Assembly (NCBI RefSeq): GCF_900101545.1
Contig: NZ_FMZU01000012.1
Span: 168,353-232,352 of the forward strand
Source: Variovorax sp. CF079
Lineage (GTDB): Bacteria; Pseudomonadota; Gammaproteobacteria; Burkholderiales; Burkholderiaceae_C
DNA length: 64,000 nt
Reading direction: 5' to 3'
The notes under the pieces were generated by a model. It saw nothing but the letters and a program-made list of their open reading frames with translations. It was not told the DNA's origin and did not search any database. Within the stretch, counting starts at the first letter, position 1; every line of letters starts with the position of its first letter. The translations under genes and the position numbers were made by a program. This document shows, in pieces, positions 1 to 8,604 of the stretch.

Positions 1-648
1 GTCGCGCTCGGCCACCCAGCGCTCGAAGGCGTCGTTGCCGGCGCGCACTGGGCCACCGCTCACCGTCGCCAGATTGCGTCCCGATACCGTGAGCTGCTGG
101 CGCGCGCCGAGCCGCATCGACTCGCCGCCCTCGCCATAGAGCGTGGCGCTGCCGGCGGCAATGGCCACGCGCGTGGTGCCGGCAGCCGGGTCGGCCTCGA
201 TGCGATAGTCGCCGGGTGCGTCGATCACCACGGCAAGATTGCCGGTGTCGATCTCGAAACGCTGGCCTGCCAGCTCGTCACGCACGCGCACTTGCAGGCG
301 GCCCTGCTGAGCGGTGATGCGCGCAGTGTCGTCGTCGAGTTCGGACACCGCGATGCTGGTCTGGTCGTCCAGGCGCAGCGTGGCGGAGCCCACGTGCAGC
401 TCGGCGCGGGCGTTGCGGTCGGTCCAGAGGCGGTCGCCGGTGGTGATCGGCCGGTTCGGGACCACGTCGTACCAGCTGTCGTCGCCCGCCGGCGAGAAGC
501 TGATGGTGCCTTGATGGAAATTGAGGCGGGCCACGCGGCCCGGCGGATCCGGCTGGGCAAAGGCTGCAAGCCCGGTGAAGAGCAGCGCCAGACCCAGCAG
601 CCAGCCGGCCGCGCGGCGGCCGGACGTCGAGGTGGTGCGGTGTTTCAT
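1..648 (-). CDS. FecR-domain / DUF6600-like exported protein (3' end cut by window edge)
   Basis: The reading frame is open from the ATG at 648 to the window edge (216 codons) with no stop, so the C-terminus lies outside. An SD-like GAAGGGA precedes the ATG. Residues 1-31 form a signal peptide (positive start, Leu/Ala-rich core, end near AFAQ). The mature part resembles FecR-domain proteins: an R-L-N-F-x-G-T-I-S-F-S-P strand, then I-T-T-G-D-R-L-W-T-D and alternating short beta strands. FecR domains occur in periplasmic sensing and cell-envelope proteins; the DUF6600 type is usually not tied to an ECF sigma factor, and none is visible here. Ligand and role are unknown. Confidence 0.7.
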   Translation of the reverse strand, partial: MKHRTTSTSGRRAAGWLLGLALLFTGLAAFAQPDPPGRVARLNFHQGTISFSPAGDDSWYDVVPNRPITTGDRLWTDRNARAELHVGSATLRLDDQTSIAVSELDDDTARITAQQGRLQVRVRDELAGQRFEIDTGNLAVVIDAPGDYRIEADPAAGTTRVAIAAGSATLYGEGGESMRLGARQQLTVSGRNLATVSGGPVRAGNDAFERWVAERD

Positions 649-774
649 GGGTCGTTCCCTTCGTGATGTCCCTATTAACGCGCGAGCGGGCCCGGCGCTG
701 GCATCCGCTTTGCAAAGCTTTGGAAATATCGCGCCCGGTGCGCAACCTGATGTAAGCGCGAGCCGGGTGGCGGG

Positions 775-1731
775 CTAGGGCGTCTGCGGATGCGAGAGAA
801 AGAAGCGAAGCATTTCGTCGCTCGCGTCCGGCCCGGTGGGATCGGTGAACGAACCCTCGGCGCTGCCCCCGGCCCAGGCGTGGCCGGCGCCGTGCAGCAG
901 CCAATGCTCGACCGTGATGCGGCCATGGGTATCGGCATAGGTGCGGCGGGCATAGGCGCGGCCTTGCTTAGACCGGCCTTGCGTCTCGTGCGCTTGCGGC
1001 CTGCCGCTGGCCCCGGCGGCGAGCGCGGCCGCCGCCACCTCTTCCCCGTTGCGCGGATGCACCGTCTCGTCGGCGTCGCCGTGGAAGACGATGGTCGGCC
1101 GCACCGGGCCCGCCGTCGCGGCCGCCGCGCCGTTCTTCATCGCCGCCATTGCCGACATGAGGTCTTTCGCCGCGCCGATCGGCAGGCCCGAGTGCACGCC
1201 GACCGCGGCGAAGAGCTCAGGGTGGGTGCGCGCGAGGATGTGGGCCATCGCGCCGCCGGCCGAAAGGCCCGCCACGTAGACGCGCGCCGGATCGACCGCG
1301 TGATCGGCCATCACCGATCGCGTGAGGTCAGCCAGGAGCGCCGGCTCGCCGCGCTCGCGCTGCTGGTGCTGCGGCAGAAACCAGTTCCAGCACCTCGCGG
1401 CGTTGTGCTGCTTCGTCTGCGTCGGATAGAGCACCAGGAAACCGCGCTCGGCGGCGAGCCGGTTCATCTGCGTGCCGGCGGCGAAGTCATCCGGATCCTG
1501 CGTGCAGCCGTGCAGCATCAGCAGCAGCGGGCGCCGCTGGCCGGTGTTGCGGGCCGGGACGAAGAGCTTGTAGGCGATGCTGCGGTGCTGGTGCGTGAAA
1601 CTGCCGTCGAGCCACTGGTCGGCCTCGACTTCGCGCGCAGGCACCAGCAGCCCGGCGCGCCGCAGCGCGCGCGGGACGGCGCCGGCCCATTGTGCGAGGC
1701 GGCGCTTGAATCCTTCGAACAGGGAAGCCAT
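775..1731 (-). CDS. PHB-depolymerase-family esterase (LpqC-type)
   Basis: 318 residues, alpha/beta hydrolase of the short-chain polyhydroxyalkanoate depolymerase/esterase family. Visible signatures are the oxyanion strand L-M-L-H-G-C (about 72-77), the nucleophile elbow G-L-S-A-G-G (Ser157), a catalytic Asp within F-H-G-D-A-D-E (about 219-221) and a catalytic His in G-A-G-H-A-W (284). There is no clear signal peptide, so a cytoplasmic location is likely. The start lies 10 bp after the dctM stop, so it is probably the last gene of the TRAP operon. Substrate is not certain: PHB oligomers, feruloyl esters or other short esters are all possible for the family. Confidence 0.82.
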   Translation of the reverse strand: MASLFEGFKRRLAQWAGAVPRALRRAGLLVPAREVEADQWLDGSFTHQHRSIAYKLFVPARNTGQRRPLLLMLHGCTQDPDDFAAGTQMNRLAAERGFLVLYPTQTKQHNAARCWNWFLPQHQQRERGEPALLADLTRSVMADHAVDPARVYVAGLSAGGAMAHILARTHPELFAAVGVHSGLPIGAAKDLMSAMAAMKNGAAAATAGPVRPTIVFHGDADETVHPRNGEEVAAAALAAGASGRPQAHETQGRSKQGRAYARRTYADTHGRITVEHWLLHGAGHAWAGGSAEGSFTDPTGPDASDEMLRFFLSHPQTP

Positions 1732-1741
1732 CAGGCGTCGG

Positions 1742-3655
1742 CTAACCCCCGTAGAGGTATTGCGGCAGCCACAGCGTCAGGCCCGGCCAGACGTACATGA
1801 ACACCATGCACAGGATCACGATCAGCATGTACGGCATCATGCCCGCGAAGATCTGGTTGATCGTGACATGCGGCGGAGATACGCCCTTCAGATAGAAGGC
1901 CGACATCGCCACCGGCGGCGACAGGAAGGCGGCCTGCAGGTTCACGAAGACCAGCACGCCGAACAGCAGCGGATCGATCTGGAAGTGCGCCAGCAGGGGC
2001 AGGAAGATGGGCACGAAGATCACGATGATCTCGGTCCACTCGAGCGGCCAACCCAGGATGAAGATGATCGCCTGCGACAGCAGCAGGAACTGCAGCGGGC
2101 TCAGGTTCATCCCGAGCACCCATTCCTCGATGATCCGCTGCCCGCCGAGCAGCGCGAAGACCGCCGAGAACAGCGCCGAGCCGACGAACAGCCAGCAGAC
2201 CATGGAGGTGGTCTTGAGCGTCAGGAACACCGCCTCCTTGATCTTCTTGAAGTTCAGCGTCCTGGCCTGCCACGCCATCAGGAAGGCGCCTGCTGCGCCT
2301 ACGGCGGCCGACTCGGTCGCGGTCGTGATGCCGAACAGGATCACGCCCAGCACCACCAGCGTCAGCGTCGCGAGCGGCATGACCGAGGAGGCCAGCATGC
2401 GCAGGATCTCGAACTGCTCGGCGTCCATTCGCCAGTAGTACCAGCCCAGAAGCACGAGCGCGAAGGCGCAGGCCACCGCGAAGCCGATGTAGAAGGCCTC
2501 CGGCACGGCCGCCGTCTTCGGCGCGTCGACGGCTTCGCCAAGTTGCTGCAGGCCGCCCTCCTGGGTTTGCGGCGCGGCGCTTTCGCTGCCGGGCGGCTCC
2601 TCGACGCCGCCGGACGATTCCGGCTCCTGCGCGCCTTCGGTCGTGGGCGGCTCAGCCAGTCCGCCGCCGGACGGCTCGGGCAGCGATGCGCCCGCGCCAG
2701 CCTTCGCGGCCTCCGCCGACTGGGTGGCGACGGGCGGGCTGGCCGGGTTGCTGTCCTTCTGCGAATAGATCGTCACGTACCACCACACGGCGCCCAGCAT
2801 GACCGCGGTCAGCGCCAGCGGCACCAGCGCGGTGAGCAGGTTGCGCAGCAGCAACGCCCAGGTGATCTTCATGCCCTCGACGCTGCCGCGCAGCGCGCGC
2901 GCCGGCGCCAGCACGGCTGCGAACAGGGCCGGCAGCATGCGCGGCGAATAGCTGGCCGCGAGGTGGGCGACCCAGGGCGAGACCGGCGCGCGCTGCTGGT
3001 CGATCGGCAGCTTGGGCGCGACCTTGGGCTGCAGCATGGCCCAGCCGATCACGTAGATCAGGTACAGAAAGGCCAGGAAGAAGCCCGGGAACATCGCGGC
3101 CGCATAGAGCTTGACCACCGACTGCCCGGCGACGGCCGCGTACACGATGATCATCACCGAAGGCGGGATCAGGATGCCCAGCGTGCCGCCAGCCGTGATG
3201 ACGCCGGCAGCGAGGCGCGTGTCGTAGCCGGCGTTCAGCATCGGCCGCATCGCGATCACGCCCATCAGCACGACCACCGCGCCGACCAGGCCGCTCGCGA
3301 TGCCCCAGAAGGTGCACACGATCAGCGTCGTGACCGCCAGCGAGCCCGGCACGCGGCGGAAGGCGAGCTGCACGCTGTGGAACATCTTGTCCACCAGCGC
3401 GCCGCGCTCCATCACGTAGCCCATCAGCACGAAGAGCGGTATCGACAGCAGGGTTTCGTTGGTCATCGCGCCGAAGGCGCGCTGCACCATGAGGTCGAAC
3501 ACCTTGTTGTCGAGCCAGGGCACGGACGGGTCGTAGAACGCGATGAAGCCGAAGAACATGCCCAGCCCCATCAGCGTGAACGCCGTCGGGAAGCCGAGCA
3601 TGATCACCACCACGATCAGGCCCAGCATCGTCAGGCCGAGTACCGCCTCGCTCAT
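1742..3655 (-). CDS. dctM: TRAP transporter large permease, DctM type, with unusual insertion
   Basis: 637 residues starting MSEAVLGLT; the ATG (3653-3655) overlaps the dctQ stop as ATGA. It is the large ion-coupled permease of a TRAP transporter and moves the solute with Na+ or H+ across the inner membrane. The N-terminal half (1-205) and the C-terminal third (about 385-637) are strings of hydrophobic helices with the G-I-L-I-P-P-S and F-L-S-P-P-V motifs of DctM. Usual DctM length is about 430; the extra roughly 200 residues lie in the middle and include a low-complexity Pro/Glu/Ser/Gly segment (about 300-385). An upstream extension to 3811 is antisense-like and was rejected. Confidence 0.9.
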   Translation of the reverse strand: MSEAVLGLTMLGLIVVVIMLGFPTAFTLMGLGMFFGFIAFYDPSVPWLDNKVFDLMVQRAFGAMTNETLLSIPLFVLMGYVMERGALVDKMFHSVQLAFRRVPGSLAVTTLIVCTFWGIASGLVGAVVVLMGVIAMRPMLNAGYDTRLAAGVITAGGTLGILIPPSVMIIVYAAVAGQSVVKLYAAAMFPGFFLAFLYLIYVIGWAMLQPKVAPKLPIDQQRAPVSPWVAHLAASYSPRMLPALFAAVLAPARALRGSVEGMKITWALLLRNLLTALVPLALTAVMLGAVWWYVTIYSQKDSNPASPPVATQSAEAAKAGAGASLPEPSGGGLAEPPTTEGAQEPESSGGVEEPPGSESAAPQTQEGGLQQLGEAVDAPKTAAVPEAFYIGFAVACAFALVLLGWYYWRMDAEQFEILRMLASSVMPLATLTLVVLGVILFGITTATESAAVGAAGAFLMAWQARTLNFKKIKEAVFLTLKTTSMVCWLFVGSALFSAVFALLGGQRIIEEWVLGMNLSPLQFLLLSQAIIFILGWPLEWTEIIVIFVPIFLPLLAHFQIDPLLFGVLVFVNLQAAFLSPPVAMSAFYLKGVSPPHVTINQIFAGMMPYMLIVILCMVFMYVWPGLTLWLPQYLYGG

Positions 3656-4311
3656 GACTGGCCTCCGGTGCTGCGCTGCTGGGCCGCGTGTTCGATGTCC
3701 TTCGCGCGCTCCATCACCTCGCGCTTGGCCGCCTCGTCGACGTAGCTGCTGCTGGCAAGCTGGTCGCCGACCACGTCCATCTCCTCGGCATCCTTCAGGC
3801 GCGGCGTCCACTCGCCGGTCTTGAGGCAGACGACGCAGCGCACCATCTCGGCGAAGCCCTGCAGCAGCAGCACGACGCCGGCGACCGGGATCACGAACTT
3901 GAAGGGGTAGACCGGTATCGGGTCGGCATTGAAGGTCTGCTCGCGCATCGCGAGCGATTCATTGAAATAGGTCCAGCCCGACCAGGTGAGCGCCACCACG
4001 CCGGGCAGGAAGAACAGCGCGAACAGCGCCAGGTCGAGCGCCGCCTGGGTGCGCGGTTTCATGCTGCCGTAGAAGAAGTCGCCGCGCACATGGCCCGCCT
4101 GCGCGAGGGTGTAGGCGCCGCCCATCATGAAGAGCGTGCCGTAGAGCATGTTGTTGGCGTCGAAGATCCACGCCGTCGGCGCGTTGAGCGCATAGCGCTT
4201 GAAGACCTCGCCGCACACCAGCAGCATCAGGGCCACGATGAGCCAGGAGAAGGTCTTGCCCACCACCATGCTGAAGCGGTCGACGGTGTGGAGGAATCGT
4301 TGAATGGTCAT
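3652..4311 (-). CDS. dctQ: TRAP transporter small permease, DctQ type
   Basis: 219 residues if started at the ATG at 4311 (MTIQRFLHT); a GTG at 4329 would add six residues. DctQ is the small four-helix membrane subunit that pairs with DctM. Hydrophobic helices are at about 18-40, 50-70, 90-115 and 140-160, followed by a long charged cytoplasmic tail of about 55 residues, which is more than the family needs. The stop overlaps the dctM ATG by 4 bp, which implies translational coupling. A terminator-like hairpin sits just upstream, between it and dctP. Confidence 0.88.
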   Translation of the reverse strand: MTIQRFLHTVDRFSMVVGKTFSWLIVALMLLVCGEVFKRYALNAPTAWIFDANNMLYGTLFMMGGAYTLAQAGHVRGDFFYGSMKPRTQAALDLALFALFFLPGVVALTWSGWTYFNESLAMREQTFNADPIPVYPFKFVIPVAGVVLLLQGFAEMVRCVVCLKTGEWTPRLKDAEEMDVVGDQLASSSYVDEAAKREVMERAKDIEHAAQQRSTGGQS

Positions 4312-4334
4312 GGAACGCGGAAGATTCACATATC

Positions 4335-4370
4335 AAAAAAATCAGCCACCCGGACACGCCCGGATGGCTG
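4335..4370 (-). terminator. Intercistronic hairpin plus T-tract between dctP and dctQ
   Basis: Read on the minus strand, an 11-bp stem (arms 4360-4370 and 4343-4353, one G-T wobble) with a 6-nt loop is followed by AT and a run of T (complement of A4335-A4340). This is a typical intrinsic terminator shape lying 24 bp after the dctP stop and before dctQ. Partial termination or 3'-end protection here would give more binding protein than permease. Confidence 0.75.
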
Positions 4371-4393
4371 ATGGCAGCGGCGGCCCCTGAAGC

Positions 4394-5503
4394 TCAGGCC
4401 TTCTTCTTGCTGAAGTAGTGGTTGTAGGCCATCTTGAAGTCGACGTTGTAGTCGTTTTGCCACTGCAGGGCACGCTCGGCAAAGGTTTTTTGCGACTCGA
4501 GCACCTTCTTGAAGAGCGGGTTCTCCTCGGCCTTCCTGGCGATGGTCTTGTCCCAGGCCGCGAGCTGGGCGCGCAGCACGGCGTCGGGCGTCTTGTAGAA
4601 CTTGATGCCCGCCTTCTTCATGTCCGCGTAGTCCTGCGAATTGCGCTGCACGGCCTTCCAGCTCATGTCGGCGCTGGCCGCCTGCACGGCGTAGTCGATG
4701 ATCGAGCGGAGCTCCTGCGGCAACGCACCGTACTTCGCCTTGTTGAACAGGATCTCGAACTGCTCGCTCGACTGGTGGAAGCTCTGCAGCATGCAGTTCT
4801 TCACCACGTCGGGGAAACCGAGCACGCGGTCGCTGGAGGCGTTGTTGAACTCGGCCGCGTCGATCAGGCCCCGGTCGAGCGCCGGCACGATCTCGCCGCC
4901 CGGCAAGGGGTTCACGGCCGTACCCATCTCGGTGAACACGTCGACCGCCAGGCCGACGGTGCGGAACTTGAGGCCCTTCATGTCCTCCACCTTGGCCACC
5001 GGCTTCTTGAACCAGCCCAGCGGCTGCGTCGGCATCGGGCCGTACAGGTAGGACACCACCTCCATGTTCAGGCTCTTGTAGATCTCGTCGAGCAGCGCCT
5101 TGCCGCCGCCGTAGTTGTGCCAGGCCAGCACCGTGTTGGCGTCCATGCCGAAGCCGGGGCCCGAGCCCCAGAGCGCCAGGGCCGAGTTCTTGCCGTAGTG
5201 GTAGGCGACCACGCCATGGCCGCCATCGAGCGTGCCCTTGTTCACTGCCTCCAGCAGCTGGAAGGCCGGCACCACCGCGCCCGAGGGCAGCACCTCGATC
5301 TTCAGGCGCCCGCCTGCCATGTCATTGACCTTCTTGGCAAAGTCGTTGGCGTACTCGTGGAAGATGTCCTTCGCAGGCCAGGTGCTCTGGAAGCGGAAGG
5401 ACGCGGTCTGCGCCATGCTGACCATGGGCGCGGACATGGCGCCGGCCGCCACGGCTGCACCTTTGAGCAGGCTGCGGCGGCGGTTCGGTTTGTTCTCGGT
5501 CAT
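4394..5503 (-). CDS. dctP: TRAP transporter solute-binding protein, DctP/TakP family, Tat-exported
   Basis: 369 residues from the ATG at 5503, preceded by GGAGA at good spacing; an upstream extension to 5722 lacks protein character. The N-terminus carries a twin-arginine-type signal (R-R-R-S-L-L-K-G-A, cleavage near S-M-A-Q, residue about 30). The mature protein shows DctP hallmarks: F-Q-S-T-W-P, G-L-K-F-R-T and the A-L-D-R-G-L-I-D-A-A-E-F segment typical of the TakP-like (alpha-keto or hydroxy acid) subgroup. It captures the substrate in the periplasm for DctQM. The subgroup, and so the substrate class, is inferred from motifs only. Confidence 0.88.
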   Translation of the reverse strand: MTENKPNRRRSLLKGAAVAAGAMSAPMVSMAQTASFRFQSTWPAKDIFHEYANDFAKKVNDMAGGRLKIEVLPSGAVVPAFQLLEAVNKGTLDGGHGVVAYHYGKNSALALWGSGPGFGMDANTVLAWHNYGGGKALLDEIYKSLNMEVVSYLYGPMPTQPLGWFKKPVAKVEDMKGLKFRTVGLAVDVFTEMGTAVNPLPGGEIVPALDRGLIDAAEFNNASSDRVLGFPDVVKNCMLQSFHQSSEQFEILFNKAKYGALPQELRSIIDYAVQAASADMSWKAVQRNSQDYADMKKAGIKFYKTPDAVLRAQLAAWDKTIARKAEENPLFKKVLESQKTFAERALQWQNDYNVDFKMAYNHYFSKKKA

Positions 5504-5580
5504 TGCGTATTTCTCCGTTGATATGTCTGGAAAACCCCAGACTGCCATCTTTGACACGTGAACATTCGCGACAAAGAGGG

Positions 5581-5600
5581 TTTTCACGAACTGGTGAAAA
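5581..5600. promoter_or_regulatory. Perfect inverted repeat TTTTCAC-N6-GTGAAAA, operator-like
   Basis: Two perfect 7-bp arms separated by 6 bp lie 78 bp upstream of the dctP ATG, in the divergent dctP/rhodanese intergenic region. A further GTGAA half-site occurs near 5559. The spacing suits a dimeric repressor or activator, but no regulator gene is adjacent and the site cannot be assigned to a family. Confidence 0.35.
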
Positions 5601-5684
5601 ATCGTGGGATGCGGAACGGACTTCTGACGCAAAGACCGCCCGCTTCTAAGCAATAACCCTATCGAACTGAAGGATGACAGTGCC

Positions 5685-6149
5685 ATGACCCAGCCGGACC
5701 CGAACCCAACCAGCGCAGGCAACGCACCAGCCGGTGAACGAGCGGGCGTGCGGCCGGCCGAGGGCTATGCCGGCGACGTGACGCCCGAACAGGCCTACGC
5801 GTGGGTCGCCAGCGGCGAAGCCGTGCTGGTCGACGTGCGCAGCGATGCCGAGCGCGAATGGGTGGGTTTTGTGCCCGGCGGGGTGGGTCTGGCCTGGAAG
5901 CAGTGGCCGGGGATGGCGCTCAACGCGGGATTCGACGAGGGTCTCAAGGCCGCCGTGCCGGCGGGCAAGAAGGTTGTGATGCTGTGCCGCAGCGGCGTGC
6001 GTTCCATCTCGACCGCGCGGCGCGCCACCGAACTGGGCCTCGAGGCCTACAACATCCTCGAAGGTTTCGAGGGCGACGCCGACGCCGAGGGCCATCGCGG
6101 GCGCAAGGGCGGCTGGCGCCTGCGCGGCTTGCCCTGGAAGCAGAACTGA
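5685..6149 (+). CDS. Single-domain rhodanese-like protein
   Basis: 154 residues. Rhodanese fold with the substrate loop C-R-S-G-V-R-S (catalytic Cys at about 101) and the conserved V-D-V-R motif (about 49-52). A roughly 28-residue Pro/Ala/Gly-rich N-terminal tail has no signal character, so it is cytoplasmic. The active cysteine is present, so sulfur-transfer or persulfide chemistry is plausible; partner unknown. It is transcribed divergently from dctP and converges on kbp with a 4-bp gap. Confidence 0.82.
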   Translation: MTQPDPNPTSAGNAPAGERAGVRPAEGYAGDVTPEQAYAWVASGEAVLVDVRSDAEREWVGFVPGGVGLAWKQWPGMALNAGFDEGLKAAVPAGKKVVMLCRSGVRSISTARRATELGLEAYNILEGFEGDADAEGHRGRKGGWRLRGLPWKQN

Positions 6150-6153
6150 CCGT

Positions 6154-6618
6154 TTACTTGAGGGGAGGGATGCGGAGTTTTTGGCCGGGGTAGATCTTGT
6201 CCGGGTGGCTCAGCATCGGCTTGTTGGCTTCGAAGATCGCGTTGTACTTGTTGGCATCGCCGTAGTACTTCTTCGAGATGGCCGACAGCGTGTCGCCCTT
6301 GACCACGTCGTGGTACTGCGCCGGATCGGCCGCGGGTGCCACCAGCTTGTTGTCGACCTGGCTCACGTTGGCCACGTTGCCCGCCGCGAGCGATGCTTTT
6401 TCGCTGGCCTCCTGCGAGGGTGCGTTGCCCGCGAGCGTGACCACGCCCGAGGCGGCGACGTAAGTCACTTCCAAACCGGTCAGGCCCAGGTTCTGGGTCT
6501 CGATGTAGGTCTTGATCGCGGCGGCTGCCTTCTGGTTGGCATCCGGTTCCGCCGCCTGGGCCGAGGAGCCTCCGAACAGTTTTTCCCCCGCCTCTTTGAT
6601 GAAACTCAGCAAACCCAT
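6154..6618 (-). CDS. kbp: BON and LysM domain protein (Kbp/YgaU-like)
   Basis: 154 residues from the ATG at 6618 with AAGGAGAACACC before it; length matches E. coli Kbp (149). A short N-terminal helix (M-G-L-L-S-F-I-K-E-A-G-E-K-L-F) is followed by a BON domain (about 25-93, ending S-Q-V-D-N-K-L) and a C-terminal LysM domain (about 103-152, V-V-K-G-D-T-L-S-A-I-S to Y-P-G-Q-K-L-R-I-P). E. coli Kbp is a cytoplasmic K+-binding stress protein; the lack of a signal peptide agrees. Transcribed divergently from coaX. Confidence 0.9.
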   Translation of the reverse strand: MGLLSFIKEAGEKLFGGSSAQAAEPDANQKAAAAIKTYIETQNLGLTGLEVTYVAASGVVTLAGNAPSQEASEKASLAAGNVANVSQVDNKLVAPAADPAQYHDVVKGDTLSAISKKYYGDANKYNAIFEANKPMLSHPDKIYPGQKLRIPPLK

Positions 6619-6730
6619 GGTGTTCTCCTTGCGCCTTGGTTGATCGGAAGGGCACTGTACCGTCGGAAAGTGACCGCGGCGCGTAGGCTGCGACCGCATG
6701 TGCAAGCGCCCGTAAGAACAACTAGCAATA

Positions 6731-7513
6731 ATGCCGCGCATGGCATTCCTCGCGATCGACATCGGCAACACCCGCCTCAAGTGGTCCCTCTACGACGCGG
6801 CGCGGCCGGGCGCGTCGTTGCTGGCGCACGGTGCCGAGTTTCTCGATCACATCGAGCGGCTGGCCGACGGCCCTTGGGCGGACCTGCCCGCGCCGGCGTC
6901 GATGCTCGGTTGCGTGGTGGCTGGCGACACGGTGCGGCGGCGGGCTGAGGAGCAGGTGGTGGAGCGCTTCGATTGCTCCCCGCGCTGGGTGGTTTCGAGC
7001 GCCGCCGAAGCCGGCATCGTGAACGGCTATGACCATCCGACGCGCCTGGGCTCCGATCGCTGGGTCGCGATGATCGGCGCGCGCCACCGCATGCTCTCGC
7101 AGGGGCCGACGCGTCCGATGGTGGTGGTGATGATCGGCACCGCGGTGACGGTCGAGGGCGTGGATGCGAACGGCAAGTTCCTCGGCGGCTTGATCCTGCC
7201 GGGCCACGGCATCATGCTGCGCGCACTCGAATCGGGCACCGCGGGCCTGCACGTGCCGACCGGTGAGGTGCGCGAATTCCCCACCAACACCAGCGATGCG
7301 TTGACCAGCGGCGGCACCTATGCGATCGCGGGTGCGGTGGAGCGCATGGTGCAGCACGTGCGCTCGCACTGCGGCGTGGAGCCGGCCTGCTACATGACGG
7401 GCGGGGCGGCCTGGAAGATGGCGCCGAGCATGAACGGGGAGTTCGAGCTCGTGGATGGGTTGATCATGGACGGATTGCTGGTGATTGCGCAGGAGCGCCT
7501 GTTGGCGTCCTAA
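6731..7513 (+). CDS. coaX: Type III pantothenate kinase
   Basis: 260 residues; first step of CoA synthesis (pantothenate to 4'-phosphopantothenate). The ASKHA-fold phosphate loop D-I-G-N-T-R-L-K-W starts at residue 10; later come G-S-D-R-W (about 111-115) and M-I-G-T-A-V-T-V (about 132-139), the other nucleotide and pantothenate motifs of CoaX. A second ATG at 6740 (MAFLAIDIG) is an equally good start. birA, its common partner in related genomes, is not adjacent. The stop overlaps the converging peptidase gene by 4 bp. Confidence 0.93.
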   Translation: MPRMAFLAIDIGNTRLKWSLYDAARPGASLLAHGAEFLDHIERLADGPWADLPAPASMLGCVVAGDTVRRRAEEQVVERFDCSPRWVVSSAAEAGIVNGYDHPTRLGSDRWVAMIGARHRMLSQGPTRPMVVVMIGTAVTVEGVDANGKFLGGLILPGHGIMLRALESGTAGLHVPTGEVREFPTNTSDALTSGGTYAIAGAVERMVQHVRSHCGVEPACYMTGGAAWKMAPSMNGEFELVDGLIMDGLLVIAQERLLAS

Positions 7514-8604
7514 GAAGCCAGCCCGTCCACCGCCTGGAACATCGCCTGCCGCGCCTGGCTGATGACCTGCCCTCGCCAGGCATCCGTGTCCGTGTAGAAG
7601 GTCTCCAGCATCTGCGATCGGATGGCCGCGGCCAGTTCGGCCGGCGCCTCCGGATGCTTGTGGAGCCAGTGATCGGCCCGCAGGGCCTGCGTCACTTCGA
7701 GCATGGACAAGGTGCCGTACTCGAGCGCGATCGACGTGTGCTCGGCCTGCGGGCATTCGTCGTCGAGCGCATAGCACATCAAGCCGGTCAGAAAGGCGGA
7801 GGTGGACGAGCCGTCGTACATCGAGGTCACCGGCGCCGCCGCCGTGCCCCACCAGGCATTGGCGCGCGCATAGGCGGCCTTGTCGTCCCTGCCGGCGAAG
7901 ATGCGCTCGCCGATGCCGCTGGGTCCGAGGCCGGTGTGGAAATCGATCCAGCCGATGCGCCGGGCGCCGGCGGCGTGTGTGCGCAACACCTCGCGCAGGG
8001 TCCTGTTGCTCCAGGTCGGCGCGTCGCCGCCGTAGAACAGGCCGTCGGCAAACTGGTACTGCCCGCGCGTCACGGCGGCCTGGTAGAAGCCCAGGCCCTC
8101 GCGTTCGATGAGACTGCCGATCTCGGCCTGGTTGGCCGGCGTCGGCGGCCACTCATCGGGCAGGAGCAACGGATGCAAGCGGGCGTACGCCTCGTTGACG
8201 GGCCGCGGCTGCGAGAAGTCGAGGAAGTTGCGGTTCAGGTCCACGTTCTCGTGCGTCACGCGCCGGCTGTACGAGAAGCCGTACGGATTGAGCGCATGCA
8301 CGTACAGCACGCCCACTCCCTGGTCGCGCACCTTCTCGCGCCATTCGGCATCGTGCAGCGCGAAGACCTGCACGCCGCTGCCGCAATGGCCTTCGACGCC
8401 GTGGCAGGCACTGCTCACGATCAACAGGTTCTCGGCCTTCGCTTCGCCATCGAGCGCCACATCCATCGCGAGCGCTTCGCCGTCGCGCCCCTTGAGCGGA
8501 TGGACATGGGAGCGCACGGCCAGCCCGGCGCTCGCGCAACCCTGCAGGAACTTCTGGCGTGCCTGCGCGTAGCGAGGGGAGAAGGCCTCGCCGACGCCGA
8601 TCAT
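7510..8604 (-). CDS. M14-like metallopeptidase, DUF2817 family
   Basis: 364 residues. Signs of the DUF2817/M14 carboxypeptidase-like fold are the zinc-binding H-G-V-E-G-H segment (about 69-74), [14 protein letters not shown] and D-F-H-T-G-L-G (a later His ligand). No signal peptide is seen, so it is likely cytosolic. The start overlaps the stop of the upstream amidohydrolase as ATGA, so the two enzymes are probably made together, which suits peptide or N-acyl amino acid scavenging. Substrate unknown. Confidence 0.82.
   Translation of the reverse strand: MIGVGEAFSPRYAQARQKFLQGCASAGLAVRSHVHPLKGRDGEALAMDVALDGEAKAENLLIVSSACHGVEGHCGSGVQVFALHDAEWREKVRDQGVGVLYVHALNPYGFSYSRRVTHENVDLNRNFLDFSQPRPVNEAYARLHPLLLPDEWPPTPANQAEIGSLIEREGLGFYQAAVTRGQYQFADGLFYGGDAPTWSNRTLREVLRTHAAGARRIGWIDFHTGLGPSGIGERIFAGRDDKAAYARANAWWGTAAAPVTSMYDGSSTSAFLTGLMCYALDDECPQAEHTSIALEYGTLSMLEVTQALRADHWLHKHPEAPAELAAAIRSQMLETFYTDTDAWRGQVISQARQAMFQAVDGLAS

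Noticed and set aside
1577..3745. 722-codon plus-strand open frame opposite dctM
   Set aside because: It is antisense to a clear TRAP permease and its translation is a low-complexity Arg/His/Gln/Asp mix, the usual shadow in high-GC DNA.
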